Counted from the stretch's first letter, positions 11,637 through 22,394 are shown. The stretch: DNA of 64,000 nucleotides from Costus lasius (GCA_027563935.2 CM050450.1:9531957-9595956), one strand, 5' to 3'. A program made the numbers and translations. Notes: generated from the letters alone by a model not told the origin.

Positions 11637-12682
11637 ATAATATCGTATATAAAATAAAATAGGCAGACTATTATTAATTTAGACTTAAATGTTTTAATAA
11701 TTTTTTTTTAAAATTATAATACTTGAGTTGTAGCTATCACATCTCACGATGAAAAACCTATTCCTTAATTCTCCTAATGCTCCTTGTTGTAAAGAAGTTA
11801 TAATAAATTTCAATTCACCATTAATAATAACATATGGATTCTTACTAATCTACGTTCTGAAAATAAATCTCTCTAGGGATGTAAATAGATCTTTATATTA
11901 AAAGTATAAGGTACGCTTGGTAGTTTAAGGTTTTCAACAAAGAATTAACATTGACTACTTTGACACCTACGTGCATGTTACTCGGATCACCATTATTTCT
12001 TCTCTCTGTTGTGCTACTATCCATAGATTGTTAGTTCATCAAACGAATATTATAATAGCCTTTATTTATAAAGACTTTGATGAAAAAATCTATATAACAC
12101 AACTTGAAGGCTTTATAGTGTAAGGTTGTGAAAAGAAGATTTGCAAATTAGTCCGATCCTTATATAGACTTAAGCAAGCCCCTAAACAAATAATATAAAA
12201 AATTTGATAACACTATTTTATCATATGAATTTTAAATGAATAACTGTCTTTACTATAAATCTATAAATTTTTATTTTTCTCTTTTGTATTTTTTTTGTGT
12301 AGATGAAGTAATTTTGACACTATTACAAGATGCTAAAGAATTTTTATCTTTTTTCTCTGATATAAAGAATTTCTCAAATAATCTTGAAGGTGCATGGTTT
12401 TCATCCACGTGTCTGATTAATCTTTAATTAACTGATTTTCCTGTGCACTTGTGAATTGCTTGCACCACTACTTGCTTGACCATCTGAGCATCCAGGCTTT
12501 AATCCCGTGGCTGCAAGACACAAAGAAATTATCAAAATAATCCCTTAATTACTACTTAATATCATGAATCACATTGTCATAGTAACAAAGAGATCCATAT
12601 ATAACAGTTCTTTTTTATAAACAATTCATTTGATTGAAAGGAAATGAATAATAGAATATGTTGAGTATCTACTCACTTCAAA

Positions 12683-12750
12683 TCATCCAGAGTCCACGGA
12701 TACGAACGCCAAGGCAAGCTCCTGAGTCTTGATTGATCTCTTTGCTATTT
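12683..12750 (+). repeat. Ghost exon-1 end upstream of BTB copy B
   Basis: GAACGCCAAG is followed by GCAAGCTCCTGAGTC, a duplicate of the exon 1/intron 1 boundary of the BTB genes including the GC donor. It stands about 250 bp before the real exon 1 with no exon body attached. Confidence 0.7.
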
Positions 12751-12898
12751 CTGATAAAGATAAACATAAACAGTTAAAGCGAATAATGCTTTCAATAAAG
12801 AGCTGAATTAATATTTTTTTATGTTTCCTAAGTGACAATTGTAGTTAATGAGGAAGGTCAAGAGTCGTAATCTTCCCTGTAAATTGCTATGTAATTCT

Positions 12899-12916
12899 CT
12901 GTATAGATCTATACAG
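12899..12916. promoter_or_regulatory. Perfect 18-bp palindrome before the BTB copy B start
   Basis: CTGTATAGATCTATACAG is its own reverse complement and ends 16 bp before the ATG. Copy A has the same site with one mismatch and copy D a more decayed form. It could be a protein-binding site or a leader hairpin; the sequence alone does not decide. Confidence 0.45.
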
Positions 12917-12932
12917 CAATTCGAATCACAAC

Positions 12933-13992
12933 ATGACTAGTTGCTTCATCTGCAATTGTCGGTGTTCGTACAGCTTGTGCGCCATCTGCCAAGAGGGACT
13001 CACAGCCATAATCGCCTTTCTGAAAGAAGCAAATGTTGGCGCTGCAGGCCCTCGTGACTCCAAGTCCACGAAAATGAACGCCAAGGCAAGCTCTTGATTC
13101 TTGATCGACCCCTTTGCTGTTTCCTACTCCCCAATTGAACTGTGAATGGTGTGCGCGAGTGCAGGACTTATGGAACGGATTGAAGAGGACGATGGAGAGG
13201 GACTCGGAGAAGGTGAGTTTCTTGGACGCAGTGTCGGTGCTGAGGGAAGGAATCCTCACTGACATTCTGGTGAAGCCTGGAAAGGGGCCACCGATTCCTG
13301 CTCACAGAGCTTTGCTGGTAAGTTATCATCATTATTCACTTGCTGCTCCTTTGTTTCTGTCTCTCCTCTCTCTCTTCTGAATCAAGGATCATAGTTTCTT
13401 TTATAGATGAATTTAGTTGCCACTATCATTTAATTAGACGATCGATTTGAAATTCATGAATCTGTTTAATTCACTTTAACACGATTTAAAGGCAGCAAAG
13501 TCAGAGATCCTGAGAACCATGCTGCTCGCAGACGACTGCAAAACTGCAGCAGAAGACACCATCTCTCTCCCCGAGCTCTCCCACGACGAGCTCAAGTGCC
13601 TGCTCGACTTCCTCTACACCGGCACTTTGCCGGCGCCGCCCGACAATGGCACCTCCTTCTCCTTGTACAACTCCTTACTCATTGCGTCCGACAAGTACGA
13701 CATCCCCTTCCTCCGAAAGCAGTGCCGCCGTCAGATTCAAGCGGCGCTCAGCACCTCCAATGCGCTCGACGCGCTGGAGGTCTCCCAGATGTGCTCCGAC
13801 GCCGAGTTGAAGCAGAAGATCATAAACCTGATCGTTGACAACGCAGAGGAGGTGGTTTCCTCCGCCGGCTACAAGAAGTTCGTGCGCAGGAATGCTCATC
13901 TGTCCGTTGACATCACGCTAGCGTTGCTGACGCGTAATGGGAGGAATGCCACGTCGACTAGTAGTTGCAGACAGTCAAATCTCCAAAGATAG
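12933..13992 (+). CDS. BTB/POZ-domain protein, copy B, three exons, intact
   Basis: Exons 12933-13085, 13165-13317 and 13492-13992 join in phase 0 to about 268 residues, close to the length I expect for At3g56230-type BTB proteins. Residues 4-22 hold a cysteine cluster (CFIC, then CAIC) that could bind zinc. The BTB/POZ domain spans about residues 75-175, with ILTDILVKPGKG, PIPAHRALL, SEILRTMLLADDCK, LPELSHDELKCLLDFLYTG and ASDKYDIPFLRKQC. A helical tail (NALDALEVSQMC, LKQKIINLIVDNAEEVV) follows. BTB domains dimerise and often link substrates to Cullin-3 ligases; no substrate domain is recognisable. Intron 1 uses a GC donor (AAG|GCAAGC) and AG acceptor. Intron 2 starts GTAAGT and ends in a poor acceptor (GATTTAAAG). 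The TATA box has decayed to TGTAAATT. It is the only copy without a stop or frameshift, but the weak promoter and acceptor leave expression uncertain. Confidence 0.85.
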
Positions 13993-15889
13993 CTTCTGGA
14001 TTTATAATTGAACAATTAGCTTGTTATGGAAAATATGAGGTAATTTGTAAAAATCTATTATTAGCTGTTTGGTATGATTAACAATTTTAGTTAGTAACAA
14101 ACAACTTATATTCGTTTATGAAATTTCCTTCTTTTTTTTATGATTTACTATTTAAGTGGAAACACAGGGATAATCTATTATTAGTTGTTCGAGAGAACTT
14201 AGTTGATCATGATTTATGTTTCATCTTTTTTTTACTTTTGGTTTGTTTCGCGAAAGATATCGTCCGATTCTTTTTCTATTGATTCTTTTTCGATCAAGAT
14301 ATATGAATCCATGTGTCTATATGGATCCTGTTTATGGATTAACAAAAATATGCAAAAGCTCTATTTGCCTGTGTGTAAGAACGCTGAAATTCATAGTGGA
14401 AAAGATGGTGTTTAGATTTATTATATTTTTTATCCTTCCCATCATAAATTTTATTCAGACAAAATATAGCTTTAAGGATTTATAATCGAACAATTAGTGT
14501 TACAAAACATCTGCAATAATTTGTAATAATCTTTTAGTAGTAACAAACAACTTATAGTCGTTTATGAAATTTCCTTTTTTAGTGGAAACACAGAATAAGC
14601 TATTTGTATTAATATTCTTTTTATGCACAATATATCAAAATCATATTAATCAAATAAATATTAATATTTTTTATACGCCAAATATTTATCAAATTAGACA
14701 AATATTTAAATAATAGACTAAATATTTACCAATTTAAATATTTATCAATCTAAATATTCACATGTCCCCTAAAAACTAAATATTTATTAAATCATACACA
14801 GGAGAAGGCTTAATATTTGCCAATTTAAATAACTAGTGCTCAAAAGGTTTAATTATTCACTAGATATTTGCCTAATATTCATATGCCCTTTAAAGATTTA
14901 ATTATATAATTTAAATATATAAGCACTAAAAGGCTAAATCAAATATTTACAAACCCTCCCGCCTAATATTTATCAAACCTTTAATGGTGCTCAAAAACTA
15001 AATCAAATATTCATAAGCTCTTGAAAGACTAAATGTTTATAGAAATAAATATTCGTTAGACCTCAAAAATATATAATATTTATCAAATTCTCAAATATTC
15101 ATAAGCTCTTAAAAAATTAAATATATACTAATTTCAAATAGGTATATGCTCTCTACAGATAGGTTTTAGAATATTTTCAACCAATAGATGACAGAGTTGA
15201 TGAGACCCTTCAACAAAGAACACAAATTTATTATATCATATTAGTAAGTTAGGTGATCAATTATGTTCTCCAAACTGACTCAAAGGATTAGTTGCCAGAC
15301 ACTACCTCTCCAATATGTCTGCTGCTCTTCTAGTTTTTGATAAAAAAATGGAAGTAATTTGAGTTGGAAGATAGTACTTCTGATGTTCCTGACCTCTCTT
15401 TTCCCTTTCTTCTTCTTCCTCTCCTTCTCTGTTTGGGTTAGAAAGTCCCTTGAGGCTTCTATTCATTCCCTCCAAATCTCAATCCCTCTGCCTTTAGACT
15501 TTATAGGCACAGCAGCATGCAGTTACTTTGGAAGGCCACTAGTGGCCTAATTAAATGCAATTTGTAGGGTTGGTAGACTATAACATCCTTGCAAGTTACA
15601 CAGGCAGTGGTCGAATTACAGAAAAAGCCTTGGACTTGCTGCCATTTTGTGCTGATTTACACAGGACAGTTCAGAGATTTGGTGTTCAGCTCAGTTGCTT
15701 GATTTGTTTAGAGGCGGAATCTTCTCATGTACTCAAAAACTTAAAGCTAAAGAAAGAATTCATGTTGAGGAATCAGTAAGTTGGTAGCACCCACCGGAGT
15801 TATCAAATTATAGCGCCGAATCAGGACCAGTTTTATAAATCTGCAGATCGAGAGCGACAGAGATTGATTTCGTTTGGGATTCCATCGGC
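13993..15889. other. AT-rich spacer between BTB copies B and C
   Basis: 14005-14060 is the BTB 3' flank. A second copy of that flank lies at 14487-14545, with a stretch of different composition (14170-14480) between them. 14600-15130 is made of the same ATATTTATCAA-type words as after copy A. Small ORFs at 15359-15779 show no family resemblance. Confidence 0.55.
15240..15591. repeat. Segmental duplicate of 21223-22606
   Basis: GGTGATCAATTATGTTCTC, GGATTAGTTGCCAGACACT, TTGGAAGATAGT and AGGGTTGGTAGACTAT occur in the same order here and at 21223-22606. The second copy is longer because it carries two insertions (21287-22186 and about 22395-22522). This copy therefore shows the empty sites of both elements. 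Confidence 0.85.
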
Positions 15890-16302
15890 ATGGATTGCTG
15901 CATCTGCAGCCCCGTGGCGTCTGTTTTCAGGCCTCCGAGGAACACCATCTGCTCCAGCTGCTACGAGGGGGCCAAAGCCATGATAGCCTGGCTGAACGAA
16001 GCGGATGGCGGCGCTGCAGGCCCTCATGCCTCCAAGTCCGCGAGTATGAACGCCAAGGCAAGCTCTCGAGTCTTGATTGATCGCTTCGCTGTTTGTTTCC
16101 TCCCCCAATTGAGCTGTGAGTGGTGTGCGTGAGTGCAGGGCATATGCCACGGGTTGAAGAGGATGAAGGAGATGGAGGAGAGGGAGAAGAGCTTAGAGGA
16201 GAAGGTGATTTTCTTGGATGCAGTGGCGGCGCTGAGGGAAGGAATCACATTCTGGTGAGGCCAGGAAAGGGGCCGCCGATTCCTGCTCACATAGCTTTGC
16301 TG
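15890..16302 (+). pseudogene. BTB/POZ-domain gene, copy C, frameshifted and lacking exon 3
   Basis: Exon 1 (15890-16057) encodes MDCCIC, RPPRNTICSSCYEGAK and ends at the shared AAG|GCAAGC GC donor. Its cysteine spacing (CxxC, 14 residues, CxxC) and the RPPRNTIC segment are closest to the At3g56230-type family as I remember it, closer than copies A, B and D. Exon 2 (16139-16302) is aligned up to LREGI, then lacks 7 bp present in the other copies, giving a frameshift and an early TGA. No third exon with the BTB core follows anywhere before the next unit. The copy is a truncated pseudogene whose exon 1 may preserve the older sequence. Confidence 0.8.
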
Positions 16303-18447
16303 GTGAGTAATCATCATTCACTTGCTTCTCCTCTGTTTTCTTTTATCTCCCTAAAAATCTCTTCTTCTTGTTTCTGTTTCTCTTCTCTCTTATGAATCAA
16401 GGATCATAGCTTCTTGAATAGATGAATTTAGTTTTCTTCACTGATATCTAAGAACATGTGTTCTTCTCAAATTCTGGCTAGTTTACAATCTTAGACACTC
16501 ACTGACTTGCTCCTCTGTTTAGTTTCCACATCTTTGTTTTTCAAAACTCCCTTATCTCCCACATCTATTTAGAAAGGGAATGAGTTTGAGGTTCTTGAAT
16601 CATGTGAAAAACCCTAATCTCAAAGTGTTCTAGCATTTAGCTATATGAAATTTAAGTCTTAAAATAGAATGAAAAAAAAGTTTAAATAATATAGACGAAC
16701 TCCCTATATGACATGTGTTAGTCTTGATATAATGTATTTCTCATAAGTTCCAAATAATAGCTATCACATAAATACTCTAAATAAAAATAATTAGAAATGC
16801 TTTGAAATTTTGAACCGAATTAGCCTAAATTTTTTATTTGTACCGATCCGAGATGGATCCAGTGCTATAGTTGGTACTCGGTACAGTTGATTTCACTATA
16901 ACATAGTATTGGTTTCACTGTAGCATATCAGATCGGTATACCGATTTTTTAAACCTTGGTTAGAATTTTTTTTATATTATACTATATTGTTGAAAATTTT
17001 TATATTTTTTAGATGTTAGAAAATAGAGTGTTTTGTGTGTTAAAACCTTATAAGTATTTTGAGTAATTAGATTATATGATTCTAAATCATAAGGACCTAA
17101 CCCCTTTGGATTGTAGGGTAATCGATATAATAATTTGATTGGTGTGTGAGACATAAACATGTTATCATACTCTGCCTAAAAATTTCACATCCAAGCCCAA
17201 CCCAACTACTAATAATGGAGTTTTATTTGAACCAGAGCCAGCACCCTATCAAATCAGGTTTTCCTAGTGAAGTCGAGTTGTGTCGACCATGGGTTCTTTT
17301 GCCAACTATGTTGTGCACACTAGATTATATTAGATCATGACAAGGCTATCATTTAGTCAATTTGAATAGGTTCTAAATTTATGCTATGACTAATGCACAT
17401 GATTTTATATTGTGTATGAGCTTTGTAACGAGCTCACTTTAATATCTACACCCACAAGCTTTATTATTGAATCGAATAAAAAAAATTAATTTTTACCAAA
17501 TCAAATTTACTGATCAATTTAAATTGTTTTAATGATATAAACTTTATAAACGTTTGCCCTTTAATATATTTATCAAATACAAAATTTTCTTCTAGGAACA
17601 CTACCGAAGAGTTTGAGATTCAAGAATTTAGGCATGCTTTAAGATCTAACTTTGAAATCCTAGGAGCACTGCTGAAGATTTTTCTTCTAAATAGAAAATT
17701 TGTTCAAAAGAACAACCAAAATGTTTCCATGGACAAGTGGTTAAATTGTCACTTATGAAGGTGCATGGTCTTCATGCACGTATATATTTGTCTGATTAAT
17801 CTTTAATTAACTCTACTTTATCTACTCCACTAATCTAAATACTATATTAATTCCCTTGTTATTTTTTTATCATTTTCCTGTGCAAAATTGTCAGGGCAGA
17901 GTAGGGTGCTGAGATCGTTCAAACACAAATTTTAATATAAAGTCAAAATATACAATTTTAGTCAACTTACATGAAGATTGTGTATCTTGACTAACAATTT
18001 TCAGCGATCTTAGTCAACTTACCCAAAATTCGTATACTTCGACTAAGATTATGTACTTGACCAAAACATCAATATTTCTTAGTTATCATTTATTTTTAAT
18101 TTTTCATATATATTAATTATTATCGTATACTCGACTTTAAGATTTAAAATTTTATCTCAGAATTCATGTCTAAATGATGGAGCCACCATGCTGCGATCTC
18201 TTGGGGCAGGTATTTTTTCCTTGCTAACACTACTTGCCTGATCATCTGAGCATCGAGGCTTTCATCCCGTGGCTGCAAGACACAAAGAAATTAACAAAAT
18301 AATCCCTTAGTTACTACTTAATATCATGAATCACATTGTCAAACTAACAAAGATATCTATATATAACAGTTTTTTTTAATAAACAAATCATTTGATTGAA
18401 AGGGAATGAATAATAGAATATGTTGACTATCTACTACTCACTTCAAG

Positions 18448-18515
18448 TCATCCGAGTCCACGGATACGAACGCCAAGGCAAGCTCCCGTGTGTTGATTGA
18501 TCGCTTTGCTATTTC
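18448..18515 (+). repeat. Ghost exon-1 end upstream of BTB copy D
   Basis: GAACGCCAAG is followed by GCAAGCTCCCGTG and TTGATTGATCGCTTTGC, matching the exon 1/intron 1 junction of the BTB genes about 440 bp before the real exon 1 of copy D. There is no exon body. Confidence 0.7.
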
Positions 18516-18615
18516 TGATGAAGATAAACAGTAAACAGGTAAAGCTTCGGACGAAGATATGATGCTTTGAATAAAGAGCTGAATTAATTTTTTCTTATTT
18601 TTCCTAAGGAACATT

Positions 18616-18863
18616 TGTAGTTAATAAGGAAGATCAAGAGTTGCAATCTTCCTATAAATAACTATATAATTCTCTGTTGTAGTTAATAAAGAAGATCAAG
18701 AGTCGTAATCTTCCTATAAATAACTATATAATTCTCTGTTGTAGTTAATAAAGAAGATCAAGAGTTGTAATCTTCCTATAAATAGCTATCTAATTCTCTG
18801 TTGTAGTTAATAAAGAAGATCAAGAGTTGTAATCTTCCTATAAATAGCTATCTAATTCTTTGT
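18616..18863 (+). promoter_or_regulatory. Four tandem 62-bp promoter units with TATA boxes before BTB copy D
   Basis: Units start at 18616, 18678, 18740 and 18802. Each contains TGTAGTTAATAA, GAAGATCAAGAGT, AATCTTCC and a TATAAATA box (18653, 18715, 18777 and 18839), then CTAT and TAATTCT. Copies A and B have one such unit. The last box lies 55 bp before the ATG, the same distance as in copy A. The segment amplified is the core promoter itself. Confidence 0.9.
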
Positions 18864-18893
18864 ATAGATCTATATAACAATTCGAATCACAAC

Positions 18894-19949
18894 ATGGGTG
18901 GTTGCTTAATCTGCAGCTGCTTAAAAGACGGGTTTTCGATTTCGAGGAGCATATGCTTCATGTGCAGCGACGAAGTCAAACGCATAATCGACTTGCTGAA
19001 TGAAGAAGATGACGGCGCTTCAGGCCCTCGTGACTCTCCAAGTCCACGAATAAGAACGCCAAGGCAAGCTCTTGAATCTTGATCGATCCCTTTGTTATTT
19101 CCTCCACCCCAATTGAACTGTGAATGGCGTGCGCGAGTGCAGGACTTACGCAACGGATTGGAGAGGATGAAGGAGAGGGACAAGATTTTGGAGGAGAAGG
19201 TGAGTTTCTTGGGCGCAGTGTCGGTGCTGAGGGAAGGAATCCTCACTGACCTTCTGGTGAAACCAGGAACGGGGCAACCGATTACTGCTCACAGAGCTTT
19301 GCTGGTGAGTATCATCATCATTCACTTTCTGCTCCCCTGTTTCCTTTTATCTCTTTGAATCTCTTCTTGTTTTCGTTTCTCCTCTCTCTCTCTCTCTTCT
19401 GAATAAAGGATCATAGCTTCTTTTATAGATGAATTTAGTTGCCCTTACCATTTAATTATCGATTTGAAATTCATGAATCTGTTTAATTCATTTTAACACG
19501 ATTTAAAGGCAGCAAAGTCAGAGATCCTGAGAACCATGCTGCTCGCAGACGACTGCAAAACCGCAGCAGAAGACACCATCTCTCTCCCCGAGCTCTCCCA
19601 CGACGAGCTCAAGTGCCTGCTCGACTTCCTCTACACCGGCACTTTGCCGGCGCCGCCCGACAACGACTCCTCCTTGTCCTTATACTACTCCTTGCTCACT
19701 GCCTCCGACAAGTACGACATCCCCTTCCTCCGGAAGCAAAGCTTCCGTCAGATTCTGGCGGCGCTCCACACCTCCACTGCGCTTAACGCGCTCCACACCT
19801 CCGACGACGCGCTGAAGCAGAAGATCATAAACCTGATCATTGACCACGCCGAGCAAGTGACTCGTGGTCTTCTCCGCCGGCTAGGAGAAGTTGGCGCGCA
19901 CGAATGCTCATCTGTCTGTCGACATCATGTGAGCGTTGCTGACTTGTAG
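18894..19949 (+). pseudogene. BTB/POZ-domain gene, copy D, two frameshifts
   Basis: Exons by comparison: 18894-19063, 19143-19304 and 19509-19949. Exon 1 encodes MGGCLICSC and a second cysteine pair (CFMC). It carries 2 extra bases (GACTCTCC against GACTCC in copy B), so its length is not a multiple of three and splicing to exon 2 leads to an early stop. Exons 2 and 3 keep the BTB motifs (ILTDLLVKPGTG, TAHRALL, SEILRTMLLADDCK, CLLDFLYTGTLP, ASDKYDIPFLRKQ). Exon 3 lacks some residues after ALNALHTS. About 7 extra bases after HAEQV cause a second frameshift, so the family C-terminus is replaced. Intron 1 again has a GC donor. With four TATA boxes it has the most unusual promoter of the array but cannot make a normal protein. 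Confidence 0.85.
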
Positions 19950-21286
19950 AGAGGGAATGCCACGTCGACTTCTTGTTTTAGATAGTAAAATCTCCAAAGA
20001 TTGCTTAAGATTTATAATTGAACAATTAGCGTGTTATGGAAAAGCTGCGGTAATTTGTAATAATCTATGGCTGTTTGGTATGAGAATGAGTTGTTTAGTA
20101 TGCTGCTGGCACGGCTAAATCTTTATCAAAACAAATATATTAAGTTCTCAAAGGCTAAATCAAATATTTCCGACTTCTTAAAAACTTAATATTTATCAAT
20201 TTTTTATTAGTGCTCAAAAGTCTGAATCAAAGCTCTGAAAAAACTGAATATTTATCAAAACAAATACAAAAATCGTTAAAAGGTACTCATGTGCTCTCTT
20301 AAAGATCGAATATTTACTAAAACCTAAATATTTATCAAAATATGGAATAATTACATGTTGTAAGACTAAATAATTATTCCTAAATTTTATATGAAATTAA
20401 ATAGATTTTCTCAAATATTTTAAATCAAATAAATATTCTTAAATAATTTTTAGGTCAAACATTTATTATTAAGCTATTTCTTGGATAATAACCACTCTTG
20501 TACCTCGCTGAATATTTATAAATTATATTATATCTCAATCATGTGTTATCAAATATTAAATATGATGTTGCTTATATATAAATAAGTCTTTTAATCAAAT
20601 GTGCCACTGGTTACGAGTAATTAACGATAAATATTTAATTCAATAACAGCTATAACTCAAAAAATAAAAAGCCTTAGAATTATAGGTCAATTTGATATAA
20701 TCATACTATATCAATCATATTTATTCATACTCTTTCACATAACACTTTTTTACCCTACGATATATAAAAATTATATAATTTACTTTGTGTTCAAGTAATA
20801 TTGTTCTATAGTATAATCTTAATTTTTTCTTTAAAGCTTCTAAGAATATTACTTAATTTGCCCATTATATTTCATTGAATTGATTCATGTTCTCACCCCA
20901 ATAGTAATGCTTTCCATAACCATCTATCAAAGAGTAATCAGTATAAGTGATGATAATTTTATGATACTCTACCAACACCATTTTTATTGATACTAACTGA
21001 AATTTAGTGATTTTTTAAAATAAAAAATAAAAAAAATATGGTAGGTTAAAATAATAAGAGAATATTTTCAACCAATAGATAACAAAGAGAGTTGATGAGA
21101 CCCTTCAACAAATAATATGCTTACACTCAATTAAAACCAAAATGTTTCAAAGGACAAGTGGTTAGATTGCCACTCTTGATGCCCTACACTTTTTTAATGA
21201 ACACATGAGAGCTTTTTATCGTATTAGTTTGTTAGGTGATCAATTATGTTCTCTAAACTGACTCAAAGGATTAGTTGCCAGACACT
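19950..21286. other. AT-rich flank of BTB unit D
   Basis: 20018-20080 is the BTB 3' flank. AT-rich words shared with 7500-8900 follow, including the TTTAAAGCTT and CCCATTATATTTCATTGAATTG blocks. No gene is seen. Confidence 0.55.
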
Positions 21287-22186
21287 GGGCAGTTTGAGGT
21301 AGCTAGAACTGGTCAGACCAAAGCTGATTTGACTAGAGCTGATTGAATAAATTTTCAGTTGTTTGGATAAACCAGCTTTTAGCTGGTCAAATCGATCAAA
21401 ATCAATTTTAACCAAAAATTAGTTAGCCGCCTCACAAATACCGACCATCCTCTCCACCGCCGCCTCCATCTCCCCCTCCCCCTTCCAGCTTACGAGACGC
21501 GCCATCTGGCGCACCCTCCTCCTCACCCACTTCCCTTCCTCGCCGACCACCACCGCCGATATCGCCTCCGCCACCTCCTCGTCCGTGAAGCTACCGAGCG
21601 GGCCACTGGCCTTCTTCACCTCCTTCCCCACCCTGAGCTCCTCCACCAGCTTTGCGTCCATTGGCTGGTCCAACTGTAGCAGCAGCGCCACGATCGGCAC
21701 TCCGTATCACATCGCCTCCACCACCGAGTTCCACCCGCAGTGAGTGAGGAACCCACCGATGCTCAAACAAGCAGTGGGCGACGCTAGGGCTAGCGAAGGA
21801 GGGAGGCAGGCAGCGCTAGGGCTGGCGAAGGGAGGTGGCCGGCTTCGAGGAAGGAGGGAGGTGGACTCGCCTCCACCACCGAGCTCCATGATCCCCTGCA
21901 GTTCTACTTCGATCCCTCTTCGCCACCCTGCAGCTCTACCATCGATCGCCGGAAGCTTCCGAGAGGGGCGCTAGAGCATGGAGGTCTGCCGTAGCACTCG
22001 CCGATCTGGAACGAGAGGAGTATACGAATTTGTGAATGGGGAGAAACGCATAAACGCGTAAATGGGCTGAAAAGCTGGTCCCTGCAGCTTGTCAAACTGA
22101 GAAGCTACTTTACCAAATGCTCAGGTTGACTAAAAGTGGTTGGGCGTACCAGCAGAAGCCATAATCTAGGCTTACAAAATGGGGCC
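21287..22186. mobile_element. 900-bp Pack-type insertion carrying a UDP-glycosyltransferase fragment
   Basis: Comparison with the empty duplicate at 15240-15591 defines the insertion precisely. ACT is repeated on both sides (21284-21286 and 22187-22189). The ends read GGGCAGTTTGAGGTAGC and, on the other strand, GGCCCCATTTTGTAAGCC, a weak inverted repeat. Subterminal CAGCTTTT-type words recur on both sides. Most of the interior is a captured glycosyltransferase piece. A 3-bp duplication and GGCCCC-type ends are shared with the elements at 4641 and 53998. Confidence 0.65.
21419..21763 (-). pseudogene. UDP-glycosyltransferase C-terminal fragment (UGT91/94-like)
   Basis: Read on the minus strand it begins inside the PSPG sugar-donor box (SIGGFLTHCGWNSVVEAM), meets TGA at 21707-21709, and continues in the same frame as YGVPIVALLLQLDQ. 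The C-terminal helices follow (AKLVEELRVG, FTDEEVAEAISAVVVG, EGEMEAAVERMV), ending at TAA. The box normally binds UDP-sugar through the HCGWNS and (D/E)Q residues, both visible. Only about 110 of some 460 residues are present. Sequence beyond 21763 on the N-terminal side is low-complexity and unrelated. The TGA replaces a codon that is usually arginine, consistent with CGA to TGA. The fragment lies wholly inside the 900-bp insertion and is not a functional enzyme. Confidence 0.9.
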
Positions 22187-22394
22187 ACTACCTCTCCAAT
22201 ATGTCTGCTGCTTTTCTAGTTTTTGATAAAGAAATGGAAGTAGTTTGAGTTGGAAGATAGTGCTTCTGATGTTGTTGACCTCTCATTTCCCCTTTGTTCT
22301 TCTTATTCTCCCCCTCTGCTTGGGTTGGAAAGTCCCCGTCACTTCCTTTAGGCTTCTAATCATTCCCTGCAAATCTCAATCCCTCTCTTTAATT

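Larger units (their letters stand above)
11630..12932. other. AT-rich intergenic DNA, upstream part of BTB unit B
   Basis: 11630-12370 is unique AT-rich sequence with no gene seen. From about 12375 it matches the upstream part of units A and D (CTTGAAGGTGCATGGT, then CATCTGAGCATC). The final 60 bp are the probable 5' leader of copy B. Confidence 0.55.
16303..18893. other. Intergenic DNA between BTB copies C and D
   Basis: 16303-17700 is AT-rich without recognisable genes. From about 17740 it matches the upstream part of units A and B. Unit D contains about 330 extra bases (around 17895-18225) that A and B lack, an apparent insertion with no coding content. 18448 onward holds a ghost exon end and the repeated promoter described separately. 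Confidence 0.55.

Noticed and set aside
18616..18863. CRISPR-like array
   Set aside because: The units are contiguous tandem copies without unique spacers, and this is plant nuclear DNA.
21764..21974. Possible N-terminal extension of the glycosyltransferase
   Set aside because: The frame is open, but the sequence is low-complexity with an internal duplication (GCGCTAGGGCTGGCGAAG and similar) and shows no UGT motif.
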